The notes under the pieces were generated by a model that ran no database searches, had not been told where the DNA came from, and saw only the letters and a program-made list of their open reading frames with translations. Below are positions 8,410 to 14,817 of a stretch of 15,259 bases of DNA, piece after piece (position 1 is the first letter of the stretch; every line of letters begins with the position of its first letter). Position numbers and translations under genes: made by a program. Source of the DNA: Thiomonas sp. (lineage in GTDB: Bacteria; Pseudomonadota; Gammaproteobacteria; Burkholderiales; Burkholderiaceae_C); assembly GCA_028706735.1 (NCBI GenBank), contig JAQTVS010000027.1:1-15259 (forward strand). Direction: 5' to 3'.

Positions 8410-8437
8410 GGCGGGGAGGAACCGGCGGGGAGGAACC
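8410..8437. repeat. Exact 14-base tandem duplication between two cluster genes
   Basis: GGCGGGGAGGAACC occurs twice head to tail (8410-8423 and 8424-8437). It lies directly after the stop codon of the Alpha-E gene and upstream of the transglutaminase-DUF2126 gene, within their 67-base gap. On the transcribed strand it reads as two pyrimidine-rich GGTTCCTCCCCGCC units. It may be a recent replication slip that lengthened the spacer. Confidence 0.8.
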
Positions 8438-9394
8438 TCAGGCGGCGAGAAAATCCTGGCTGATGCCGCCGCCCAGATCGTTGATGCGCTCCAGGAAGTG
8501 GGTGAGATAGGCGTGCAGCCCGGTGGCCATGATGTCGTCCAGGCGCCCGAATTGCAGTTGGGCGTTGAGCAGCCCGGCACGGCGCAGGGTTTCGCGCGAC
8601 TGCGGATTGGCGACGGCGCGCAAATGATCGTTCACCGCCATCATGCAGGCGGCGAGTGACCGCGGCATGTCGGGCCGCAGGATGAGCAGGTCAGCCACGC
8701 GCTCGGGGGTGATGACGTCGCGGTACACCTTGCGATAGACCTCGAAGCCGGAGACCGAGCGCAGTACGCCCGACCAGTGATAGAAGTCGTGCTCCTGCAC
8801 CCGGCCATTGCCGTTGGCCGAGCCGTAAAAATCGGACTGCAGGGCGTGGAACTTCACGTCGATCAGTCTGGCGGTGTTGTCGGCGCGTTCCAGAAAGGTG
8901 CCGATGCGCAGGAAGTGATACGCCTCGTCCTGCAGCATGGTGCCCGAGGTGACGCCGCGCGAGAGATGCGAGCGGTATTTCACCCATTCGAAGCACTGCG
9001 CCGGGTCTTGTCGGCACAGGCCCGTGACCAGCATGCGCTGCGACTCCAGCCAGGTCTGGTTGACGGTTTCCCACACCTCGGTGGTGATGGCGCCGCGCAT
9101 GGCGCGGGCGTTCTCGCGCGCGGCGCGCAGGCAGCTCTGGATGGAGGAGGGGTTGTCGGTGTCGCACACCATGAAGTCGAGCACTTTGTCGGCGTCGATC
9201 TCGCCGTGCCGCTCGGTGTAGGCGGCAGTCAGCTCGGAGATGCCCAGCAGGCCGCGCCAGCCCAGTTGCATGGTTTCGGCGCCTTGCGGCAGCAGGGCGG
9301 ACTGCACATGCACGTCAAGCATGCGGGCCGTGTTTTCGGCGCGTTCGGTGTAGCGGGCCATCCAGAACAGGTGATCGGCGGTGCGGCTGAGCAT
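8438..9394 (-). CDS. Stand-alone Alpha-E domain protein (DUF403, COG2307)
   Basis: This 318-residue protein is close to the usual size of single-domain Alpha-E proteins and is predicted to be almost wholly helical and cytoplasmic. The N-terminus carries the family signature RTADHLFWMARYTERAENTA (4-23), which mirrors the start of the Alpha-E half of the fusion protein at 2211-4805. Further family-like stretches are RAARENARAMRGAITTEVW, followed by RIGTFLERADNTARLIDVKF. The molecular role is unknown. Its constant pairing with circularly permuted ATP-grasp proteins suggests a partner or accessory subunit. The ATG at 9394 is well supported by AAGGAAA (9401-9407) six bases upstream. It follows the ATP-grasp gene by 57 bases and precedes the DUF2126 gene by 67. 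Confidence 0.92.
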   Translation of the reverse strand: MLSRTADHLFWMARYTERAENTARMLDVHVQSALLPQGAETMQLGWRGLLGISELTAAYTERHGEIDADKVLDFMVCDTDNPSSIQSCLRAARENARAMRGAITTEVWETVNQTWLESQRMLVTGLCRQDPAQCFEWVKYRSHLSRGVTSGTMLQDEAYHFLRIGTFLERADNTARLIDVKFHALQSDFYGSANGNGRVQEHDFYHWSGVLRSVSGFEVYRKVYRDVITPERVADLLILRPDMPRSLAACMMAVNDHLRAVANPQSRETLRRAGLLNAQLQFGRLDDIMATGLHAYLTHFLERINDLGGGISQDFLAA

Positions 9395-9451
9395 GGGGCG
9401 TTTCCTTGAGCCGTTAGATGACGAAGCGCGGGAGGGGCTGCTGGGCGGGGG

Positions 9452-10873
9452 CTACTTTTCCAGCACCCAGGTGTCTTTGGTGCCGCCACCCTGCGAGGAG
9501 TTGACGACCAGCGAGCCTTCTGCCAGCGCCACGCGGGTGAGCCCGCCGGGAACGATGGAGACCGTTTTTCCCGACAGCACGAAGGGCCGCAGATCGAGAT
9601 GGCGCGGCGCAATGCCCGACTCGACGTAGGTGGGGCAGGTGGAGAGCGCCAGCGTGGGCTGGGCGATGTAGTGATGGGGATGCGCCTTGATCTTCTCCGC
9701 GAACGCGGCGATCTCCGCCTGGGTGGATGCCGGGCCGACCAGCATGCCATAGCCCCCGGCGCCGTGCACCTCCTTGACCACCAGTTCGGGCAGGTGCTCC
9801 AGCACATAGGCCAGGCTATCGGGTTCGCGGCACATGCGGGTGGGCACGTTGTGCAGCAACGGCGTTTCGCCCAGATAGAACTCGATCATGCGCGGCACAT
9901 AAGGGTAGATGGACTTGTCGTCCGCCACCCCGGTGCCGATGGCGTTGGCCAGATTGATGTTGCCCGCGCGGTAGGCGCGCATCAGCCCGGCGCAGCCAAT
10001 GGCCGAGTCGGCGCGGAACACCTGCGGGTCGAGGAAGTCGTCGTCGATGCGGCGGTAGATCACGTCCACCCGTTGCGGCCCCTGGGTGGTGCGCATATAG
10101 ACGAAGTCGTCCTTGACGAACAGATCCTGTCCCTCCACCAGCTCCACCCCCATCTGCTGGGCGAGGAAGGCATGCTCGAAATAAGCCGAGTTGTACATGC
10201 CCGGCGTGAGCACCACCACCGTCGGGTCGCTCACATTGGACGGGGCGACCGCGCGCAGCTTTTCCAGCAGCATGTCCGGGTAATGCGCCACCGGGGCGAT
10301 GCCGTGGCGGGCGAACAGTTCGGGGAACAGCCGCATCATCATGCGGCGGTTTTCCAGCATATAGCTCACGCCGGACGGCACGCGCAGGTTGTCTTCGAGC
10401 ACGAAGTATTCGCCTTCGCCCTGCGCGTTTTCGGCGCGCACGATGTCGATGCCCGCGATCTGCGCATAGACGTGGTGCGGCAGGTCGATGCCCATCATCT
10501 CGGGGCGGAACTGCGCGTTGCCAATCACCTGTTCCTGCGGCACGATGCCGGCCTTGAGAATTTCCTGGTCGTGATACACGTCGTGGATGAAGCGGTTGAG
10601 CGCGGTGACGCGCTGCTTCAGCCCGGCTTCGAGGTGCTTCCACTCGGCTGCGGGAATGATGCGCGGAATCAGATCGAAGGGAATGAGCCGCTCGGTGCCC
10701 GCCTCGTCGCCGTACACCGCGAAGGTGATGCCCACGCGGCGAAAGATGACTTCGGCCTCCTCGCGCTTGGCGCGGATGGTGTCGGGCGGCTGCTGCGCCA
10801 GCCAATGCGCATATTGCGCGTAATGCGGACGCACACCGCCGTCCGCCGGGGTCATTTCATCGTAGAAGCGCAT
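9452..10873 (-). CDS. Stand-alone circularly permuted ATP-grasp protein (DUF404/DUF407, COG2308)
   Basis: This 473-residue soluble protein has the usual family length. The likely catalytic features are intact: FVLEDNLRVPSG (157-168), with Glu160, Asn162 and Arg164 fitting the ATP-grasp ExNxR metal site, and Lys367 followed by the glycine loop GAGGYG (371-376). Other family blocks are SYMLENRRMMMRLFPELF, VLTPGMYNSAYFEHAFLAQQ, YRRIDDDFLDP and VPGGLTRVALAEGSLVVNSS. ATP-grasp enzymes activate a carboxylate with ATP and join it to an amine or similar nucleophile, so this is probably the active ligase of the cluster; substrates are unknown. It is the first gene of the five-gene run. The ATG at 10873 has a moderate GAGAG site (10880-10884). 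The gap to comEC upstream is 163 bases. Confidence 0.93.
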   Translation of the reverse strand: MRFYDEMTPADGGVRPHYAQYAHWLAQQPPDTIRAKREEAEVIFRRVGITFAVYGDEAGTERLIPFDLIPRIIPAAEWKHLEAGLKQRVTALNRFIHDVYHDQEILKAGIVPQEQVIGNAQFRPEMMGIDLPHHVYAQIAGIDIVRAENAQGEGEYFVLEDNLRVPSGVSYMLENRRMMMRLFPELFARHGIAPVAHYPDMLLEKLRAVAPSNVSDPTVVVLTPGMYNSAYFEHAFLAQQMGVELVEGQDLFVKDDFVYMRTTQGPQRVDVIYRRIDDDFLDPQVFRADSAIGCAGLMRAYRAGNINLANAIGTGVADDKSIYPYVPRMIEFYLGETPLLHNVPTRMCREPDSLAYVLEHLPELVVKEVHGAGGYGMLVGPASTQAEIAAFAEKIKAHPHHYIAQPTLALSTCPTYVESGIAPRHLDLRPFVLSGKTVSIVPGGLTRVALAEGSLVVNSSQGGGTKDTWVLEK

Positions 10874-11036
10874 CGTCGTCTCTCGGTGGGGGCCGTCTTT
10901 GCTGGCCTGTTGCCATATGGCCCAGTTAGCAAGATACAGGCCAGAGAAGCAGATTGTGTGAAATCACCAACGGGAAGGCCGCCCCGGTCCGGCACTGGGG
11001 GGCGGCACAGGAAATGCTGCGCCTTCTCTGAGGGCG
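10874..11036 (-). other. Leader of the ATP-grasp/Alpha-E/DUF2126 cluster; no clear promoter
   Basis: These 163 bases separate the comEC stop codon from the first gene of the cluster and are the only sizeable gap where a cluster promoter could lie. I see no convincing -35/-10 pair; a TATCTT in the middle, read on the minus strand, has no good partner. A perfect 10-base palindrome, GCCATATGGC, lies at 10912-10921. There is no obvious terminator after comEC, so read-through from comEC is possible. A 62-codon frame beginning at 11040 spans the gap but looks non-coding. Confidence 0.4.
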
Positions 11037-13736
11037 TCATGGCGATTTTCCGGGCATGTGCGGTTCCGGGCTCCAGTAATGTGGCGCGGCGGCACGCCAG
11101 CTTTGAAAGGCGTCGGGCGCGGCGTCGCGCCAGCGCAGGGCGCCCTGCAGATCGGTGCGCCAGAGCGGGATGCCGCGTGCGGTGTAGCGTTCCACCACCA
11201 GCGGGTGGGGATGGCCATGCGCATTGCGGTAGCCCGCCTGCACCACCGCGGCGCGCGGCATCACGGTGTCGAGCAGGGCGTCGCTGGACGAGGTTTTGCT
11301 GCCGTGATGCGGCGTCAGCAGCACGTCGGCGTAGGGCAGAACGCCTGCGGCGTGCAGGGCGCGCTCCTGCGTCTGGTCGATGTCGCCGGTCAGCAGCGCC
11401 GAGCCGCCGCGCGCGGCCACATGCAGCACGCAGGAGCTGGCGTTGTCGTTGCGCGGCGGCGCGCCCGGCAGGGGGCTGATGACGCGGAAGTCCACGCCGT
11501 CCCAGTTCCAGTGTTGCCCGGCCAGACAGGTCTGGCGCGCAGAAAAGCCAAAGCGCGCGGCCGCGTCCGCCGGCATGGAGCTGAGCAGGCTGGCCTCCGG
11601 GTGGGTGCGGGCAATGGCCGCTGCGCCGCCCGCGTGGTCGCTGTCGTCGTGGCTGACCACCACCCGGTCGAGGTGGCGCATGCCCAGGCTGTGCAACAGC
11701 GGCAGCAGCACGCGGCTGCCTGCGTCCACCCCGGGCGCCTGCTGCGGGCCGGTGTCGTACAGCAGAGTATGCCGTGCGGTGCGCACGACCACCGCCATGC
11801 CTTGGCCCACGTCGGCAAACCACAGTTCCATCTCGCCCGGTGCGGGCGCGGCGCCGGGGTTGCTTGTCAGCGGCAGCAGCAAGAGCAAGCCGGGCGCGCG
11901 CAGCCGCCAGGTCCAGGGCAGTGCCAGGGTCAGTCCGCCCAGCGCGGCAAGAGCGAGCGTGACCGGGTCGGGCGCGGCGGCGTGCCACTGCGCCAGCGGC
12001 CAGGCCGCCATGTGGCGCAAGGCGAAGTCCAGCCCTTGCTGCAGCCAGGCGGCAAGTCGCCAGAGCCAGCCATCCAGCGGCGCGGGCAGCAGCAAGCCTC
12101 CAACTGCCAGCGGCGCTACGGCCAGGGTGACGACCGGAATCGCCAGGGCGTTGGTCAGAGGCGACAGCACCGCGATCTGCTGAAAGAACAGCAGGGTCAG
12201 CGGCAGCAGGGCGATGGTTGCCACCCACTGCGTGTGGCTGGCGCTGCGCAGGGTGTGCCAGCCGCGCTGCAACACACCGGCAGCCGCTGGAGGCTCCACG
12301 CCAGCGGGCGCAAGCGCCGCGGTTTCGGGATGTTTGCGCTCCCCCGCAACGAACAACAGGCCCACGGCGACGAAGGACAGCCAGAACCCGGCCTGCCGCA
12401 CGGCCCAGGGGTCCCACAGCAGCACGGCAATCAGCGCCAGCGCCATCACGTCGCGCCAGTCGGCGCGCAGCCCGCGCTGGCGCAGCAGCAGCACCACGGC
12501 GAGCATCAGCAGGGTGCGCTGCGCGGGCACGCCCCAACCGGCGACAAGCGCGTAGGCGGTGGCTGCCAGCAGCGCCACCCAGGCTGCGAGGGTGGGCGCG
12601 GGCACGGCCAGGGTCCACGGGCGGGGCAGGCGCGCCGTCTGCCGCCACAGCCAGCTCACGAGTTGCAGCGTCATCCAGGCGAGCAAGGTGATGTGCAGGC
12701 CGGAAATACTCATCAGGTGCGCCACCCCGGTGATGCGGTAAGTCGTCCAGTCTGCGGGGGAAATCGCGGCCTGATCGCCTAGCGCCAGCGCGATGATGGT
12801 TCCCGCGGCGGGGAGTGGTGGTGTTGCCCCCACGCTCGCATGCGCTCGCTGCCCCCCGAGGGGGCTCGCCCCGCCTTGAGGCGGCTCTGCGGCGGGGCGG
12901 GTTGCCCCCACGCCCGCATGCGCTCGCTGCCCCCCGAGGGGGCTCGCCCCGCCTTGAGGCCGCCCGGGGGCGGGGACTGAGTGATCGCTCCTCCCCCACG
13001 TCGTGGGGGAGGTTGGGAGGGGGTGAGGCGCGGTTTGCCCTTGCAGCGCGGTCATCATGCGTTGGCGCAAGTGGTCGCGCAGTTGGGCGATCCAGTCGGC
13101 GGGGGTGCTCTGCTGGCCGAGCAGTTGGGGCGGCGGGCCCATGCGGCTGACGGTTCCGGTCGCGCCGATGCCGTCGCGGAACAGGGTCAGTTCGGTGTCG
13201 TTGCCGCCGGGGTTGGCCAGGCTGTGTGGTTGCTTGAGACGAACCGAAAGCTGCCATTCCTGCCCCGGGTGCACCCGGGGCGGTGCGGGGGGCTGGTCTG
13301 CGTGTTTGTCCCGCTTGGCGTACCAGCTCAGCGACAACTTGGTTGGCACGCCGCGCGGTGCGGGCTGCGTGACCGCAAAGACGAAGCGGGTGGCGTCTGG
13401 ATACAGCACAGGCAGGCCCTGCACCACGCCGCGCACGGACAGCACCTGGGTTTCCACTTCAGGGCTGAGCCGGTCCGCCAGCAAGGGGTGGGCGCGCCAC
13501 CCGGCCAGCCCGAACGCCAGCGCAAAGCCGCTGACCGCAAGCGCGGCTTGCGTGCCGGCGCGGTGCAGGGCGCCACGGCGCGGCAGGCCGTGAACTCGGC
13601 TGTGCCATCGCAGCAGGAGCAGGCTCGCCAGCAAGCCTGCCGTCCATGCAGCGAGATAGGCCGGACGCGGCCAGAGCGCCGCCTGCGCGGTCTGCAGCGC
13701 GCAGCCCAGCAGCACGGCAAGGGCGTAGATCGGCAA
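11037..13736 (-). CDS. comEC: ComEC/Rec2 family DNA uptake channel
   Basis: This 899-residue polytopic inner-membrane protein is the channel thought to carry single-stranded DNA into the cytoplasm during natural transformation. N-terminal membrane segments (about 1-80) and a soluble DUF4131-like region (about 90-200) precede the Competence domain (about 312-620), with the signature GVAHLMSISGLHITLLA at 337-353. A metallo-beta-lactamase-like domain follows (about 636-870), with ADVGQGMAVVV, SHDDSDHAGG (695-704), LLTGDID (781-787) and TPHHGSKTSSSDALL. These metal-binding blocks look intact. It is longer than the roughly 750-850 residues I expect, because of a Pro/Gly-rich insert at about 233-311 encoded by palindromic repeats. 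The start is a TTG at 13736, chosen for a strong AGAAGGAG six bases upstream. No other competence gene is in the window. Confidence 0.95.
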   Translation of the reverse strand: MPIYALAVLLGCALQTAQAALWPRPAYLAAWTAGLLASLLLLRWHSRVHGLPRRGALHRAGTQAALAVSGFALAFGLAGWRAHPLLADRLSPEVETQVLSVRGVVQGLPVLYPDATRFVFAVTQPAPRGVPTKLSLSWYAKRDKHADQPPAPPRVHPGQEWQLSVRLKQPHSLANPGGNDTELTLFRDGIGATGTVSRMGPPPQLLGQQSTPADWIAQLRDHLRQRMMTALQGQTAPHPLPTSPTTWGRSDHSVPAPGRPQGGASPLGGQRAHAGVGATRPAAEPPQGGASPLGGQRAHASVGATPPLPAAGTIIALALGDQAAISPADWTTYRITGVAHLMSISGLHITLLAWMTLQLVSWLWRQTARLPRPWTLAVPAPTLAAWVALLAATAYALVAGWGVPAQRTLLMLAVVLLLRQRGLRADWRDVMALALIAVLLWDPWAVRQAGFWLSFVAVGLLFVAGERKHPETAALAPAGVEPPAAAGVLQRGWHTLRSASHTQWVATIALLPLTLLFFQQIAVLSPLTNALAIPVVTLAVAPLAVGGLLLPAPLDGWLWRLAAWLQQGLDFALRHMAAWPLAQWHAAAPDPVTLALAALGGLTLALPWTWRLRAPGLLLLLPLTSNPGAAPAPGEMELWFADVGQGMAVVVRTARHTLLYDTGPQQAPGVDAGSRVLLPLLHSLGMRHLDRVVVSHDDSDHAGGAAAIARTHPEASLLSSMPADAAARFGFSARQTCLAGQHWNWDGVDFRVISPLPGAPPRNDNASSCVLHVAARGGSALLTGDIDQTQERALHAAGVLPYADVLLTPHHGSKTSSSDALLDTVMPRAAVVQAGYRNAHGHPHPLVVERYTARGIPLWRTDLQGALRWRDAAPDAFQSWRAAAPHYWSPEPHMPGKSP
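12823..12900. repeat. Palindromic GC-rich repeat in comEC, copy 1
   Basis: This 78-base unit starts GTTGCCCCCACGCTCGC and contains the palindrome CGCATGCG and the hairpin GCCCCC-CGA-GGGGGC (12851-12865). It ends in GCGG/CGGGG-rich sequence. It is followed immediately by a second unit at 12901. Because 78 is a multiple of three, both copies give the same peptide frame; this one contributes PPQGGASPLGGQRAHASVGA to ComEC. It resembles the stretch at 5788-5850 in the DUF2126 gene. Confidence 0.8.
12901..12975. repeat. Palindromic GC-rich repeat in comEC, copy 2
   Basis: This tandem copy of the 12823-12900 unit is identical over about the first 60 bases except one T-to-C change, then diverges (GCCGCCCGGGGGCGGGG). 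Its hairpin is GCCCCC-CGA-GGGGGC at 12929-12943. It encodes RPQGGASPLGGQRAHAGVGA in ComEC. The near identity suggests a recent duplication or homogenisation by recombination. Confidence 0.8.
12991..13011. repeat. Perfect palindrome within comEC, unlike the neighbouring repeats
   Basis: CTCCCCCACG and CGTGGGGGAG form 10-base-pair arms around a single T, followed by GTTGGGAGGGGGTGAG. It is translated as part of TAPHPLPTSPTTWGRSDHS in ComEC. It abuts the two 78-base repeat units but has a different sequence, so a second element type may have settled at the same tolerant site. Confidence 0.7.
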
Positions 13737-13742
13737 GTTGGG

Positions 13743-13750
13743 CTCCTTCT
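13743..13750 (-). promoter_or_regulatory. Ribosome binding site that fixes a TTG start for comEC
   Basis: Read on the minus strand the sequence is AGAAGGAG, six bases before TTG at 13736. The protein then begins PIYALAVLLG, a fitting first membrane segment. No ATG lies at this position, so the site decides the start. Confidence 0.75.
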
Positions 13751-13781
13751 GGCTGCGGCTGAACGCTGTCTGAACGCGCGC

Positions 13782-13849
13782 TCAAGGAAACGCAGGGCCG
13801 CCCCAAGTTTCCTTGACTCCCACGGGGGGGCGGGCCCGGCCCTGGGGCG
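13782..13849. repeat. Interleaved inverted repeats in the comEC-lipoprotein divergent gap
   Basis: TCAAGGAAAC (13782-13791) pairs perfectly with GTTTCCTTGA (13807-13816). A second pair, CGCCCCA (13799-13805) and TGGGGCG (13843-13849), interleaves with it, so the two stems would form a pseudoknot or be mutually exclusive. A GC-rich stretch with GGGCCC and seven consecutive Gs lies between. The block is in the 252-base gap between divergent genes. It may be a dispersed repeat or a regulatory structure; I saw no other copy in this window. I found no convincing promoter pair in this gap for either gene. Confidence 0.5.
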
Positions 13850-13976
13850 CTCAGGACTGAATATGAACTGGGTGGCGCTTGAAAGATTGGACAGGTTTTA
13901 CAAGTCTCAACAGTTGCGCGACGTCACGCGGGGGTGCTCGTTGTGTTTGTATGGTTCAATTTCTGCAACAGAACTC

Positions 13977-13981
13977 GGGAG
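13977..13981 (+). promoter_or_regulatory. Ribosome binding site of the MliC-domain lipoprotein
   Basis: GGGAG lies seven bases before ATG 13989. It places the start just ahead of the lipoprotein signal peptide and excludes the long in-frame extension that stays open upstream. Confidence 0.6.
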
Positions 13982-13988
13982 TCCGTGC

Positions 13989-14576
13989 ATGAATCCGCAA
14001 CAACAACGCTCTATTTCCTTGCGCCTGGGTGCAATCTGCGCGGTGCTCGGGGTGCTGGCACTGGCGGGATGCGCCACGCCGGTGAACCTCAATCCGCCGG
14101 TTCCGGTGCAGCAGCTCAATGCGCCGGTTCCGCGCGTGACCGTGCCGCCGTCGACCTACGCGCCAGTCACGCCGCAAGCCCCGACCAGCGAGGCCCAGCC
14201 CCTTGCGCCCAGCGCGCCGATCACGGTGCAACCGCTCGGCCCGGCCGGTGTCGCCCCGGCAGCCAGCGCGCCGGGCGCTCAGCAGTACGCCCCTGTCGCT
14301 CCTGCGCCTCAGGCGTCGGCGCCGCAGCAAGGCGCGCCGGCCCTGCCGCCGGGAGCCGTGCGCTTCTCTTGCCAGGATGGCAGTTCCTTCATCGCCACGT
14401 TTGGCGATGTGTCTGTCACGCTGCAAACCGCGCTGGGCAATCTCACCCTCGACCAGACCGTCTCCGCCGACGGCGCGCGCTATCGCAATAGCGCCTTCCA
14501 GGTGTGGTTCAAAGGCCGCCAGGCCACGGTCACCAATTTTTTGCAGAACACCAACACGGTGTGCCAGCAGCAGTGA
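13989..14576 (+). CDS. Lipoprotein with C-terminal MliC-type (c-type lysozyme inhibitor) domain
   Basis: This 195-residue protein has an n-region with Arg residues, a hydrophobic core (about 12-24) and a lipobox LAGC with lipidated Cys28. Residues about 30-120 are a Pro/Ala/Val/Gln-rich linker. Residues about 124-195 match the MliC/PliC fold: FSCQDGSSFIATFGD (126-140), then VSADGARYRN (158-167) and VWFKGRQATV (172-181), with Cys128 and Cys192 likely forming a disulfide. Known members are periplasmic or outer-membrane proteins that block c-type lysozyme, using the SxxxGxxY-type loop seen here. After Cys28 come Ala and Thr, with no Asp at +2, which in enteric bacteria would favour outer-membrane sorting. 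The linker would let the domain reach out from the membrane. It is transcribed away from comEC. The domain call is fairly sure; lysozyme inhibition is inferred. Confidence 0.85.
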   Translation: MNPQQQRSISLRLGAICAVLGVLALAGCATPVNLNPPVPVQQLNAPVPRVTVPPSTYAPVTPQAPTSEAQPLAPSAPITVQPLGPAGVAPAASAPGAQQYAPVAPAPQASAPQQGAPALPPGAVRFSCQDGSSFIATFGDVSVTLQTALGNLTLDQTVSADGARYRNSAFQVWFKGRQATVTNFLQNTNTVCQQQ

Positions 14577-14639
14577 GCCGCGCCGAAAGGCGTCGGAAAA
14601 ATCTCACTACTTTTACTTCAAGATACAGACGGAAGGTGC

Positions 14640-14662
14640 TTATCCCCCTAGATTAGGGATAA
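14640..14662. promoter_or_regulatory. Inverted repeat TTATCCC/GGGATAA between two lipoprotein genes
   Basis: TTATCCC (14640-14646) and GGGATAA (14656-14662) flank a nine-base spacer. A nested CCCTA-GAT-TAGGG lies at 14646-14658. A short T-run (14667-14671) follows after a few bases. It could be an operator for the downstream gene or a weak terminator for the upstream one; it is the most striking element in an otherwise plain, AT-richer 241-base gap. I recognise no specific regulator. Confidence 0.4.
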
Positions 14663-14807
14663 ATGCCTTTTTCTTGGTTGTTGGCGTGAAAAATTTCATG
14701 CACTGCGCGTGCTCAGGGGGTGTGCATCACCGGCCTGGAACGGGCTGTTAGGGCGTCAGGAAGGCCGGGCCTGCAAGCGGCCCGCCACCCACGGCAGCCA
14801 TCATCGT

Positions 14808-14811
14808 GGAG
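14808..14811 (+). promoter_or_regulatory. Ribosome binding site deciding a GTG start
   Basis: GGAG lies six bases before GTG at 14818. The other in-frame GTG, at 14806, has no purine-rich site before it, and no ATG exists between the upstream in-frame TAG (14749) and the signal peptide. Confidence 0.55.
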
Positions 14812-14817
14812 TCCACC

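Noticed and set aside
5836..8463. 875-codon open frame on the plus strand
   Set aside because: It is antisense to the transglutaminase-DUF2126 gene, which has clear motifs along its length; the plus-strand product is low-complexity Gly/Val/Ala/Arg sequence.
10852..11040. Possible 62-codon gene whose ATG overlaps the comEC stop (ATGA)
   Set aside because: The overlap geometry is attractive, but it also overlaps the start of the ATP-grasp gene, and the peptide has no recognisable feature.
9599..11479. 626-codon open frame on the plus strand
   Set aside because: It crosses the start of the ATP-grasp gene and the end of comEC in antisense, has no recognisable domain and is best explained by GC bias.
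11058..12782. 574-codon open frame on the plus strand
   Set aside because: It is antisense to comEC, whose channel and beta-lactamase-like motifs are intact on the other strand.
10852..13257. 801-codon open frame on the minus strand in a different frame from comEC
   Set aside because: It is mostly Arg/Ala/Pro/Gly shadow of comEC and runs into the leader of the next gene; no motif supports it.
13879..13907. TTGAAA at 13879 as a -35 promoter box for the lipoprotein gene
   Set aside because: The bases at 16-18 spacing (such as AAGTCT) do not resemble a -10 box.
12981..13988. In-frame 5' extension of the lipoprotein gene
   Set aside because: The frame is open upstream, but it runs antisense through comEC. 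The GGGAG site and the signal peptide place the start at 13989.
14580..14593. GCGCC-GAAA-GGCGT hairpin just after the lipoprotein stop codon
   Set aside because: The 5-base-pair stem with a stable tetraloop is short and has no T-run after it, so it is not enough to call a terminator.
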